Part shown: piece after piece, positions 1-7,410 of the stretch
Layout: every line of letters begins with the position of its first letter
Numbering within the stretch: position 1 is the stretch's first letter
NCBI RefSeq assembly: GCF_013407955.1
Contig: NZ_JACCBU010000001.1
Location: forward strand, 2,294,001 to 2,358,000
Source: Microlunatus parietis
GTDB taxonomy: Bacteria; Actinomycetota; Actinomycetes; Propionibacteriales; Propionibacteriaceae
DNA: 64,000 nucleotides
Direction: 5' to 3'
Notes under the pieces: model-generated
What the model was told of the DNA's origin: nothing
Databases searched by the model: none
The model's input: only the letters and a program-made list of their open reading frames with translations
Translations under genes and position numbers: made by a program

Positions 1-244
1 GGTCGGCGGTCAGGCAGCGGTTCAGGAACTCGGCCGCGCCGGGGCCGGACACCGTGGCCTTGCCCAGGTGGCTGACGTCGAAGATGCCGACCGCGTCCCG
101 CACCGCGGCGTGCTCGGCGAGCACTCCCGCGCCCGCGTACTCGATCGGCATCGTCCAGCCGCCGAACTCCGCGAACTTGGCGCCCAGCACGACATGCCGG
201 TCGTGCAACGGCGATCGGGTCGGATCGAGTTCACCCCTGGTCAC
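1..244 (-). CDS. gcvT: Aminomethyltransferase (glycine cleavage T protein), N-terminal part
   Basis: The gene runs off the left edge, so only about 81 N-terminal residues are present. The translation shows the family's N-terminal signature: RSPLHDRHV, then [30 protein letters not shown] and a GPGAAEFLN segment. GcvT transfers the aminomethyl carbon of glycine to tetrahydrofolate in the cytoplasmic glycine cleavage system, which uses the lipoyl cofactor made by the lip genes downstream. The GTG start at 244 is supported by a promoter hexamer 6 nt upstream. It is divergent from pepA. Confidence 0.9.
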   Translation of the reverse strand, partial: MTRGELDPTRSPLHDRHVVLGAKFAEFGGWTMPIEYAGAGVLAEHAAVRDAVGIFDVSHLGKATVSGPGAAEFLNRCLTAD

Positions 245-250
245 GTCGCG

Positions 251-256
251 AACCTA
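251..256 (-). promoter_or_regulatory. -10 element of gcvT
   Basis: The hexamer TAGGTT lies 6 nt before the GTG start of gcvT and no ribosome binding site lies between, which fits a leaderless transcript. Confidence 0.5.
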
Positions 257-331
257 CCGCACCGGCCCAGCGGATCCGGCCCCGACGGTAACCTGAGGCG
301 AGCAGTTCTCCTGCCGACGAAAGGATTCACC

Positions 332-1828
332 TTGCCCGCCCCCACCCTGCCGTCGATCGACCTGGCCAAGACCCTGCCCCGAAGCTGCGACGTGCTGATC
401 GTCGGGCTGGGCGGAGCGGGCGCGATCGCCGTACCGGAAGCGATCGAGCGGGCCCAGACGAAGCGGTACGGCGTCTCGGTGACCGATCTCGCCCGCTCCG
501 TCGGCGCCAAGTCGGACGAGGGCAAGACCGCGATCCTGCCCGCCGCCGGTGACGGCCCGCGGTTGCTGATCATCGGTCTCGGCGACAGCGACCCGACGCC
601 CGAGGGGTTGCGCAAGCTCGCCGGCGCCGCGGTCCGGCAGGCGGGTGGGCTGGCCGAGGAGGCGTCGCTGTCAATCGCGCTGGCGCTGCCGGCCGAGGAT
701 CCCGAGACGTTGCAGGCGATCGCCGAGGGCGCACTGCTCGGCAGCTACCGCTACCAGCCGATCTCGAGCAAGGTCGCGACGGCCCAGATCGATCAACTGA
801 CGGTGATCAACGACGCCAAGCTCACCGGCACCGGGCCGCTGCTGGACCGGGCCCGGACGATCGCCGCGGCCGTTGCGCAGGCCCGGGAGTGGGTCAACCT
901 GCCGCCCAACCTGCTCTATCCGGACAGCCTGGCCGAGGACGCCCGGGCCCTGGTCCGGGATGCCCGGGTGACCGTCGAGGTGCTCGACGACAAGGCGCTG
1001 CAGAAGGGCGGCTACGGCGGGATCATGGCCGTCGGCGGCGGGTCGTCCCGGCCGCCCCGGCTGGTCCGGTACGGCTACACGCCGCGCGGCGCCAAGGCCC
1101 ACCTGGCCCTGGTCGGCAAGGGCATCACGTTCGACTCCGGCGGTCTGAACCTGAAGCCGGGCGACAGCATGTACACGATGAAGTCGGACATGGCCGGCGC
1201 CGCCGCCGTGCTCGCCGCCGTCTCCGCGATCGCGCGGCTCGGCCTGCGCGTCACCGTCACCGCGTACGCCGCGCTGGCCGAGAACCTGCCCTCGGACACG
1301 TCGTACCGGCCGTCCGACGTGCTCACGATGTACGGCGGCAAGACGGTCGAGAACGGCAACACCGACGCCGAGGGCCGCCTCGTGATGGCCGATGCGCTGG
1401 TCCGGGCCGGCGAGGACAAGCCGGACCTGATCGTCGACGTGGCCACCCTGACCGGCGCCTGCGTCGTCGCGCTGGGCAACCGGACCAGCGGCCTGATGGC
1501 CACCGACGACGAGACCGCGGACCGGGTGCTGGATGCCGCCGAGGCGGCCGGCGAATCCTTCTGGCAGTTGCCGATCCCGGCCGAGTTCCGGGCCAAGCTC
1601 GACTCGAAGGTGGCCGACCTGCGCTCGACCGCCACCGACCGGGCCGGCGGCGCGCTGACCGCCGCCGCGTTCCTCCGCGAGTTCGTCGCCGAGGGAGTCA
1701 GCTGGGCCCACCTGGACATCGCCGGCCCGTCGTTCAACAGCGGCGAGCCGTACGGTTACACGCCGGCCGGCGGCACCGGCGTGGCGGTCCGGACCTTGAT
1801 CGCGCTGGCGGAGGCGATGCAGGACTGA
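332..1828 (+). CDS. pepA: Leucyl aminopeptidase, M17 family
   Basis: This 498-residue protein has the usual M17 length. The C-terminal catalytic half shows VGKGITFDSGGLNLKPG with the metal-binding and catalytic lysine near residue 263, and the signature NTDAEGRL near residues 343-350. The family removes N-terminal amino acids from peptides as a cytoplasmic hexamer with two metal ions. The TTG at 332 is chosen because AAAGGA lies 6 nt upstream and the protein then begins PAPTLPSID; an open frame continues further upstream but is non-coding in character. It is divergent from gcvT. Confidence 0.92.
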   Translation: MPAPTLPSIDLAKTLPRSCDVLIVGLGGAGAIAVPEAIERAQTKRYGVSVTDLARSVGAKSDEGKTAILPAAGDGPRLLIIGLGDSDPTPEGLRKLAGAAVRQAGGLAEEASLSIALALPAEDPETLQAIAEGALLGSYRYQPISSKVATAQIDQLTVINDAKLTGTGPLLDRARTIAAAVAQAREWVNLPPNLLYPDSLAEDARALVRDARVTVEVLDDKALQKGGYGGIMAVGGGSSRPPRLVRYGYTPRGAKAHLALVGKGITFDSGGLNLKPGDSMYTMKSDMAGAAAVLAAVSAIARLGLRVTVTAYAALAENLPSDTSYRPSDVLTMYGGKTVENGNTDAEGRLVMADALVRAGEDKPDLIVDVATLTGACVVALGNRTSGLMATDDETADRVLDAAEAAGESFWQLPIPAEFRAKLDSKVADLRSTATDRAGGALTAAAFLREFVAEGVSWAHLDIAGPSFNSGEPYGYTPAGGTGVAVRTLIALAEAMQD

Positions 1829-1958
1829 CCGTACGGCCGGCCGCAGGTTGAGCCGGTCCGCGCCAGTTCGTTGACATGGAACGGCGTGCCAGGTGTCATG
1901 GTGGCATCGCACGCCGGCCGTGTTTCCGCGGATCCGGCCAGCCTCGAGGGAGCCAGAG

Positions 1959-3125
1959 ATGCCGTTGCCCCGCCGTACCCTGCTGACCTCCATCGCCGTC
2001 GGCGCCACCACCGTGGCCCTCGGCACCCGCGCCGCCCAGGCCCAGCCGAGCACCGCCTCGGGGACCGGGACCCGGACCGACCCGGTCATCGTCGCGTCCG
2101 CGCCGTCCGGCCGGATGGCGTTCTTCCCCGACATGATCAAACTCGCCGACGGCCGGCTGTTGGTCGGCTATCGGGACTCGGTCAGCCACATCGCCCAGGA
2201 CGGCCGGATCCTGGTGGTGGAGAGTTCGGACGACGGCCGCACCTGGTCCACGCCAAGGGTCGCCGTCGACACCGCGATCGACGACCGCGACCCGAAGCTG
2301 GTGCAGCTGCGCGACGGCACGATCCTGATGAACTTCTTCCGGACCGACTGGACCGGCTATCCCCGCAACCCGGCCACCCTGGTCGGGACGTTCGTCGTCC
2401 GGTCCACCGACGGCGGCGCCACCTGGAGCGAACCGGTCCAGGTCGGCACCGCGATGTCCGGACCGTCGAAGGTGATCGTCGGCGCCTACTACGCCGGCCA
2501 CGCAGCGACCCACGGGCCCATCCTCGAACTGCCGGACGGCGACCTGCTGGTGCCCCTGTACGGCAGGCTGCCCGAGGGCGGCAGCGGACCCGCGACCGTC
2601 GTCCGGTCCACCGACGGCGGCCTGACCTGGCCGAAGGAGGGGGAAGCGTTCATCGGGCAGACCGCCGGCCTGGACTACCAGGAACCCAACCTGTCGATCC
2701 TGCGCGACGGCACGCTGCTGTCGATCCTGCGCACCTCGCGGAACATCGCCTACCTGTCCTGGTCCGACGACGGCGGCCGCAGCTGGAGCACGCCCGTCGA
2801 CAGCGGATTCCCGGCGTCGTCGCACCACCAGCTGAGCCTGCCGGGCGGCTCCATCCTGTTCACCTACGGCGATCCGTCCCGCAAGATCAACACCGGCCGG
2901 CCGACCCTGGGCCGGATCCTGCGCCACCCCGAGCGCGGGATCGGCGACGAGAAGGAGATCCTGATCTACGACGCCGCGATCCACGGCGCGCCCACCTTCG
3001 ACCAGGCCAACCCGTCCAGCGTCGCCTTCACCCCGGACCGGTACTTCACGGTCACCTCGGACCCGTACCTGAAGTCGATCGTCGGCGTCTATACCGACGT
3101 CACGGAGTACGTCGGCCGGCCCTGA
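1959..3125 (+). CDS. Secreted BNR/Asp-box repeat protein, sialidase-like
   Basis: The protein has 388 residues. The N-terminus MPLPRRTLLTSIAV carries a twin-arginine-like signal peptide ending near AQAQP. The mature part has at least four Asp-box repeats (SSDDGRTWS, STDGGATWS, STDGGLTWP, SDDGGRSWS), as in six-bladed beta-propeller sialidases and exo-alpha-sialidase-like glycosidases. GAGGGAG before the ATG serves as ribosome binding site. The substrate cannot be told from the repeats alone; a catalytic sialidase Arg triad and Tyr were not assigned. The region from 1829 to 1958 holds no further gene. Confidence 0.82.
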   Translation: MPLPRRTLLTSIAVGATTVALGTRAAQAQPSTASGTGTRTDPVIVASAPSGRMAFFPDMIKLADGRLLVGYRDSVSHIAQDGRILVVESSDDGRTWSTPRVAVDTAIDDRDPKLVQLRDGTILMNFFRTDWTGYPRNPATLVGTFVVRSTDGGATWSEPVQVGTAMSGPSKVIVGAYYAGHAATHGPILELPDGDLLVPLYGRLPEGGSGPATVVRSTDGGLTWPKEGEAFIGQTAGLDYQEPNLSILRDGTLLSILRTSRNIAYLSWSDDGGRSWSTPVDSGFPASSHHQLSLPGGSILFTYGDPSRKINTGRPTLGRILRHPERGIGDEKEILIYDAAIHGAPTFDQANPSSVAFTPDRYFTVTSDPYLKSIVGVYTDVTEYVGRP

Positions 3126-3142
3126 CCCGACCGGCCGGGCGG

Positions 3143-3484
3143 TCAGCTGGGCGGGCGCTTCTTCATCCGGCTGTTGTAGTCCCGCATCCGCTGCGGGTAG
3201 CCGACGACGGCCGCGTCATAGCCCGGAATCTCGAGGTGCTCGGCGAACGCGTGGCCCCATTGCGGCGACGGGATCGTGCGGCGGGTCCATTCGCCGTCGT
3301 ACGCGACCAGCAGGAGTGAGGTCTGGGTGACGGAGGTCTGCGGTTCGACGAAGGCTTCGACGCCGCGCCGGGTCCGGGCGAACTCGGTCAGGTGCCGGGT
3401 GACCGCGTCGTCGACGGCACGGTTGTCGCGTGCCGAACGGGCACCGCGCCGCAACCGTTCGGCGCCACGTCTGAGCCAACCCAT
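3143..3484 (-). CDS. Conserved-looking small hypothetical protein
   Basis: A protein of 113 residues that begins MGWLRRGAERLRRG, with a basic amphipathic N-terminus, and ends in a basic KKRPPS tail. No domain is recognised. The middle (SLLLVAYDGEWTRR) reads as an ordinary soluble fold. The second ATG at 3484 is preferred to the ATG at 3493, because the hexamer CATAAT lies 7 nt before 3484 and overlaps the upstream ATG. It converges with the BNR protein gene. Confidence 0.6.
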   Translation of the reverse strand: MGWLRRGAERLRRGARSARDNRAVDDAVTRHLTEFARTRRGVEAFVEPQTSVTQTSLLLVAYDGEWTRRTIPSPQWGHAFAEHLEIPGYDAAVVGYPQRMRDYNSRMKKRPPS

Positions 3485-3491
3485 GCGCCCC

Positions 3492-3497
3492 ATTATG
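3492..3497 (-). promoter_or_regulatory. -10 element of the small hypothetical gene
   Basis: CATAAT on the minus strand, 7 nt before the ATG at 3484. It would make the transcript start at or next to that codon. Confidence 0.45.
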
Positions 3498-3532
3498 AAC
3501 GCGTGACCCAGCGCCGGGCGAGAAGCACCCTC

Positions 3533-4207
3533 CTAAGTTCCGTCGACGCGCTCCTCGGCGAGTCGACGGGCCAGGGTCTCCGGATCGGCTCCGTTGATCA
3601 GCACGATCGAGCCGTCGCCGGCCAGCACCGCCAGGCTGCGGCGCAGGAACGCCGCGCCGGACTCGTTGATCAGGACCCGGCCCGGCTCGGCGGCCGGTAT
3701 CAGCTCGGAGACCGGGACCGTCTGGTCGCCGCTGATCAGCGCCGGGGCATCCGGGGCCGCGGCCGCGGGGGCCAGGAACAGGTCGGGATAGCCGGCGATC
3801 TCGGCCGCCTCGTCGAACGCTCCGGCCGGGACCGGACCCGGGTGACGGCGGGCCAGCACCGGCAGGCTGACCAGGACGCCGCCGTCGGCGAGGTCCTCCG
3901 GGTCGGTGCTGATCACGGCCTCGGCCTCGCCGGCTCCGGTCAGGTCCACTGTGGCGCCGACCGACCAGATCGCCAGCGCCCAGTAGAGCGTGCGCCAGTG
4001 TCGGTCCGGCAGCCGCAGCGTGAGCACGGTGCCCGGTCCGGCGTCGTACTCCTCGGTCAGCAGGTTCGCGGCCTTGGCGACCCAGTTGTCCAGCGCGATC
4101 GCGGACAACTCGATCCGCTCGCCCAGCGTCTCGTCGTAGTAGGTGACCCGCGGCCGGGCACCGTCGGACCGGAGCAGGGCTTGCATGATCATCGCTGGCG
4201 TACTCAC
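3533..4207 (-). CDS. TIGR03089 family protein
   Basis: The 224-residue protein resembles a shortened N-terminal part of adenylate-forming acyl-CoA synthetases (YYDETLGERIELSAIALDNW, LPDRHWRTLYWALAIWSVGATVDLTG) but lacks the ATP-binding P-loop and the C-terminal lid. This is the actinobacterial TIGR03089 pattern, whose function is unknown. It is not a truncation: the ends are clean. The GTG at 4207 (VSTPAMIMQALL) is supported by TAGGCT 7 nt upstream. That promoter directly abuts the long inverted repeat at 4221-4381. Confidence 0.75.
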   Translation of the reverse strand: MSTPAMIMQALLRSDGARPRVTYYDETLGERIELSAIALDNWVAKAANLLTEEYDAGPGTVLTLRLPDRHWRTLYWALAIWSVGATVDLTGAGEAEAVISTDPEDLADGGVLVSLPVLARRHPGPVPAGAFDEAAEIAGYPDLFLAPAAAAPDAPALISGDQTVPVSELIPAAEPGRVLINESGAAFLRRSLAVLAGDGSIVLINGADPETLARRLAEERVDGT

Positions 4208-4214
4208 GACGGCC

Positions 4215-4220
4215 AGCCTA
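4215..4220 (-). promoter_or_regulatory. -10 element of the TIGR03089 gene
   Basis: TAGGCT on the minus strand, 7 nt before the GTG at 4207. Its -35 region would lie inside the adjacent inverted repeat, so the repeat may shape this promoter. Confidence 0.5.
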
Positions 4221-4382
4221 GTGTCGTGCGTCCCTAGTTCCTTGACAGGTGGCGGCGTCCAGGTGCGTGCATCGCCAGGCCGACGAGGAAGACATATCGG
4301 GTCATATATCGACTGAGGAGAACGCCGCGAGGTGCGTGCCTGGGCGTCGCCAACTGTTAAGGAACTAGGGACGCGCGACACT
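4220..4382. repeat. 163-bp inverted-repeat element with arms of about 50 bp
   Basis: The left arm (4221-4270, starting GTGTCGTGCGTCCCTAGTTC) pairs with the right arm (4332-4381) read in reverse complement (GTGTCGCGCGTCCCTAGTTC). I count 41 of 50 identical positions. Eight of the nine differences become G-U pairs in an RNA copied in the plus direction, and only one is a true mismatch. The roughly 60-nt centre is AT-richer (ACATATCGGGTCATATATCG). No target duplication or transposase is visible. It lies between two minus-strand genes. It may be a MITE-like element or a structured RNA. Confidence 0.8.
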
Positions 4383-4391
4383 CGTGACCGG

Positions 4392-5597
4392 CTACTCCGC
4401 GAGGGCACCGGCCAATTGATCAACCGCGAAGTCGAGCTCGGCCTCGGTGATCACCAGCGGCGGCGCGATCCGGATCGTCGAGCCGTGGGTGTCCTTGACC
4501 AGCACCCCGCGGGCCAGCAGCCGTTCGCCGAGCTGCCGCCCGGTCCCGATCGCGGGGTCGATGTCGATCCCGGCCCAGAGTCCGGCGCACCGGACCGCGG
4601 TCACCCCGGAGCCGATCAGCGCACGCAGTCGATCATGAAGCCGTACGCCGAGCTCGGCGGCCCGCTGCTGGAACTCGCCGGTCTCCAGCAGCCCGACCAC
4701 GGCCGAGCCGACGGCCGCGGCCAGCGGGTTGCCGCCGAACGTCGAGCCGTGCTGGCCGGGCTGCAGCACGCCGAGCACCTCGGCGTCGCCGACCACGGCC
4801 GACACCGGGACCACCCCGCCGCCGAGCGCCTTGCCGAGCAGGTAGAGATCGGGCACCACGCCGACATGATCACTGGCGAACGTCGCACCGGTCCGGCCCA
4901 GCCCGGACTGGATCTCGTCGCAGATCAACAGCATCCGGTTCCGGTCGCACAGCTCGCGCAGCCGGGGCAGATAGTCGGCCGGCGGAATGATCACGCCCGC
5001 CTCGCCCTGGATCGGCTCGACCAAGATCGCCACGGTGCGTTCGGTGATCGCGGCGGCGACCGCGTCCGCGTCGCCGTACGGGACGACCGTGAAGCCCGGC
5101 GTGTACGGACCGAAGCCGGTCCGGGCCTCCGGATCGTCGGAGAAGCTGATCACCGTGATCGTCCGGCCGTGGAAGTTGCCGCCGGCGACGATGATCTCCG
5201 GTTCGGCGATGCCGCGGACGTCGTGACCCCACTTGCGGGCCACCTTGATCCCGGACTCCACCGCCTCGGCGCCGGTGTTCATCGGCAGCACCATCTCCTT
5301 GCGGCACAGGGCAGCCAGCCGGTCGGCGAACGGGCCGAGCTGGTCGGTGTGGAACGCCCGCGAGGTCAAGGTGACCCGGCCGAGCTGGCGTACCGCGGCG
5401 TCGATGATCACCGGATGCCGGTGGCCGAAATTGACGGCCGAGTAGGCGGCCAGGCAGTCCAGGTAGCGCCGCCCGTCCACGTCGGTGACCCAGGCACCGT
5501 CGGCGGAGCTGATCACCACCGGCAGCGGATGGTAGTTGTGCGCGAGGTGGCGCTGCTCCTGCTCAATCAGGCCTGCTCCGTCGGTCACAGTGATCAT
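4392..5597 (-). CDS. rocD: Ornithine aminotransferase
   Basis: A 401-residue class III PLP-dependent aminotransferase. It shows YLDCLAAYSAVNFGHRHP near the N-terminus, the LICDEIQSGLGRTG cofactor region and the lysine loop LLGKALGGGVVPVSAVV, which follow ornithine aminotransferases closely. The enzyme converts ornithine and 2-oxoglutarate to glutamate semialdehyde and glutamate. Its start overlaps the stop of the ddaH-like gene by 4 nt (ATGA), so the two are translationally coupled. Together they lead from (methyl)arginine-derived compounds or ornithine towards glutamate and proline. Confidence 0.92.
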   Translation of the reverse strand: MITVTDGAGLIEQEQRHLAHNYHPLPVVISSADGAWVTDVDGRRYLDCLAAYSAVNFGHRHPVIIDAAVRQLGRVTLTSRAFHTDQLGPFADRLAALCRKEMVLPMNTGAEAVESGIKVARKWGHDVRGIAEPEIIVAGGNFHGRTITVISFSDDPEARTGFGPYTPGFTVVPYGDADAVAAAITERTVAILVEPIQGEAGVIIPPADYLPRLRELCDRNRMLLICDEIQSGLGRTGATFASDHVGVVPDLYLLGKALGGGVVPVSAVVGDAEVLGVLQPGQHGSTFGGNPLAAAVGSAVVGLLETGEFQQRAAELGVRLHDRLRALIGSGVTAVRCAGLWAGIDIDPAIGTGRQLGERLLARGVLVKDTHGSTIRIAPPLVITEAELDFAVDQLAGALAE

Positions 5598-6463
5598 GGA
5601 ACCATTCCTTCAGGGTCGGTGTCGCGGCGGATTTCGAGCGTGCAGCACTTGATCCCGCCGCCACCCTTGAGTAGTTCGGGCATCGCGACCGGAACCGGGA
5701 CGTAGCCGCGCAGTTCAAGATCACGGGCGAGGCCGACGGCCGCCGCGGCCATGATCACGTTCCGGCCGTCGGACACCAGATTGAGGCCGAGCACGGCGGC
5801 GTCGGCCTCGGCGGCGATCACGGCGTCCGGATAGCGACGCTCCAGCTCGGCCCGGCTGGCCGGGCTGAACGCCGACGGCAGATAGGCGATCGCGTCGTCG
5901 TCCAGCACGGCGAGCGCGGTGTCGAGGTGGTAGAAGCGCGGGTCGACCAGTTCCAGGGTGATCACCTCGAGCCCGGTCAGCCGGGCGACCTCCGCGTGCG
6001 CGGCCCGGGTGGTCCGGAAGCCGGTGCCGGCCAAGATCACCGAGCCGGCCAGCAGCAGATCACCCTCGCCCTCGTTGATCTCGGTCGGCCGTGCGACCGG
6101 TCCGAGCCCGGCCCGGTCCAGCCAGTCGGCGTAGACCTCGGCCTCGGCGGCTCGCTGCGGGTAGGCGAACCGGGCGCCGACCGTGACCCGCGGCGTGACC
6201 AGGGCCCCGTTCGCCGCGTAGACGGCGTCGGGCAGCCCGGCCGGCGCCGGCAGCTCGTCCACCCGGTGCCCGAGCCGGCGGTACGTGTCCCGCAGGATGC
6301 GCCATTCGGCCAGGGCGCGCCCGACGTCCACCGGCACCGCGGGATCCATCCACGGGTTGATGGCGTAGCTCACCGCGAAGTGCTCCGGCGGCGTCATCAG
6401 GTAGCGCCGGAGCCGGGCCCGGCGCTCCGGCGCCTGGCGCGGCGCCAGGGTCAGGTCGGTCAT
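5594..6463 (-). CDS. Dimethylargininase-like amidinotransferase-fold hydrolase
   Basis: A 289-residue member of the DDAH/arginine deiminase superfamily. Conserved features are the substrate loop NPWMDPAVPVD, the EGEGDLLL segment, the catalytic histidine in FYHLDTALAV and the C-terminal cysteine in GGGGIKCCTLEI. Relatives hydrolyse dimethylarginine or related guanidino compounds. It is the first gene of a two-gene operon with rocD and is divergent from an Lrp regulator, an arrangement that suggests arginine/ornithine catabolism under Lrp control. The exact substrate is inferred. Confidence 0.82.
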   Translation of the reverse strand: MTDLTLAPRQAPERRARLRRYLMTPPEHFAVSYAINPWMDPAVPVDVGRALAEWRILRDTYRRLGHRVDELPAPAGLPDAVYAANGALVTPRVTVGARFAYPQRAAEAEVYADWLDRAGLGPVARPTEINEGEGDLLLAGSVILAGTGFRTTRAAHAEVARLTGLEVITLELVDPRFYHLDTALAVLDDDAIAYLPSAFSPASRAELERRYPDAVIAAEADAAVLGLNLVSDGRNVIMAAAAVGLARDLELRGYVPVPVAMPELLKGGGGIKCCTLEIRRDTDPEGMVP

Positions 6464-6469
6464 GAGCCA

Positions 6470-6475
6470 AAGCTA
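6470..6475 (-). promoter_or_regulatory. -10 element of the ddaH-like/rocD operon
   Basis: TAGCTT on the minus strand, 6 nt before the ATG at 6463. Confidence 0.5.
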
Positions 6476-6508
6476 GATTCGGCAGCACCTGCAAGCAATC
6501 CACATCTG

Positions 6509-6568
6509 TTGCCCGATGATCACCAGTTCATTGCGCGAAATCACTGGAAATGACAATCCGTTGCGCGA
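6509..6568. promoter_or_regulatory. Three repeated TTGC(C/G)CGA sites, probable Lrp operator
   Basis: TTGCCCGA occurs at 6509-6516 and TTGCGCGA at 6531-6538 and 6561-6568, all in the same orientation. Start-to-start spacing is 22 and 30 bp, close to two and three helical turns. The last site lies between the likely -35 and -10 of the lrp gene, which fits autoregulation, and the array separates the two divergent promoters. The assignment to Lrp is inferred from position. Confidence 0.5.
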
Positions 6569-6574
6569 CTGCCG

Positions 6575-6580
6575 TACGGT
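6575..6580 (+). promoter_or_regulatory. -10 element of the Lrp regulator
   Basis: TACGGT, 6 nt before the ATG at 6587; ATGACA at 6550-6555 could be the -35 with a long 19-bp spacer. Confidence 0.45.
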
Positions 6581-6586
6581 AGGGCC

Positions 6587-7018
6587 ATGGACGGACTGGA
6601 CGAGCAGATCATTCACCGGCTGGCCGGCAATGCCCGGGCGACGTTCGCCGAGATCGGTGCCGAGGTCGGCCTCTCGGCGCCGGCGGTGAAGCGGCGGGTG
6701 GACCGGCTGGTCGCCGACGGCACCATCGCCGGGTTCACCGCGATGATCGACCCGGCGGCGCTGGGCTGGGGTACGGAGGCGTACGTCCAGGTCTACTGCA
6801 AGGGCACCATCTCGCCGGAGAACCTGCTGCGGATCTGGGAGCCGATCCCGGAGATCGTCAGCGCGAGCACGATCACCGGCGGGGCCGACGCGATCCTGCG
6901 GGTACGGGCCCGTGACGTACAGCATCTGGAGCGGGCGCTGGAACGGATCCGCGAGGACGACACGGTGGAGCGGACCGAGTCGATCATCGTCTTGTCCCGG
7001 CTGATCGAACGCGGCTGA
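6587..7018 (+). CDS. Lrp/AsnC family transcriptional regulator
   Basis: A 143-residue protein with the two standard parts: an N-terminal winged helix (LDEQIIHRLAGNARATFAEI, then LSAPAVKRRVDRL as recognition helix) and a C-terminal RAM ligand-binding domain (AYVQVYCKG, ITGGADAILRVRARD). Such proteins form octamers that bind amino acids. Divergence from the ddaH-like/rocD operon points to arginine or ornithine as effector. The stop codon is part of a TGATCA. Confidence 0.88.
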   Translation: MDGLDEQIIHRLAGNARATFAEIGAEVGLSAPAVKRRVDRLVADGTIAGFTAMIDPAALGWGTEAYVQVYCKGTISPENLLRIWEPIPEIVSASTITGGADAILRVRARDVQHLERALERIREDDTVERTESIIVLSRLIERG

Positions 7019-7074
7019 TCAGGCACGGGACCGACGCGGGTCCGACACGGCGGCGGGTTGCGCCCGACGACCGA

Positions 7075-7080
7075 TAGCGT
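7075..7080 (+). promoter_or_regulatory. -10 element of the DUF2510 gene
   Basis: TAGCGT, 10 nt before the ATG at 7091, with no clear ribosome binding site. Confidence 0.35.
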
Positions 7081-7090
7081 TGGCCGGGCC

Positions 7091-7390
7091 ATGGCAGATC
7101 CCGGCTGGTATCCCGACCCGAGCGGCACACCGCGACGCCTCCGTTACTGGGACGGTACGTCCTGGTCCGGACGGACCACCTTCGACGCGGAGCGGCCGAT
7201 CCCGAAGCAACGCACCGTGACCAAGACCAAGGGCGGCCGGGTGCCGTTGATCTGGCTGGCCGGCCTGCTGTTGTTGATCTTGATCGGCGTCGCGACCGTA
7301 CTGGTCCGACAGGACCCGGACGGCGAGCCGGACATCTGGTCCACCTCGCTCAGCGACAGCCCGATCGGCCAGGTCTCCAACCTGTTCTGA
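7091..7390 (+). CDS. DUF2510 membrane protein
   Basis: A 99-residue protein. Residues 1-30 (MADPGWYPDPSGTPRRLRYW, DGTSW) are a DUF2510 motif, a short tryptophan-rich cytoplasmic module common in actinobacterial membrane proteins. A single membrane helix follows (PLIWLAGLLLLILIGVATVL, about residues 56-75), then a short outer tail. The function is unknown. The start is placed at 7091 because family members begin at this motif. Confidence 0.78.
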   Translation: MADPGWYPDPSGTPRRLRYWDGTSWSGRTTFDAERPIPKQRTVTKTKGGRVPLIWLAGLLLLILIGVATVLVRQDPDGEPDIWSTSLSDSPIGQVSNLF

Positions 7391-7410
7391 CGGATGTCAG
7401 GATGATCCCC

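Noticed and set aside
1959..3125. Calling the BNR-repeat protein a true neuraminidase (nanH)
   Set aside because: Asp-boxes occur in many beta-propellers; I could not place the arginine triad, catalytic Tyr and Asp with confidence.
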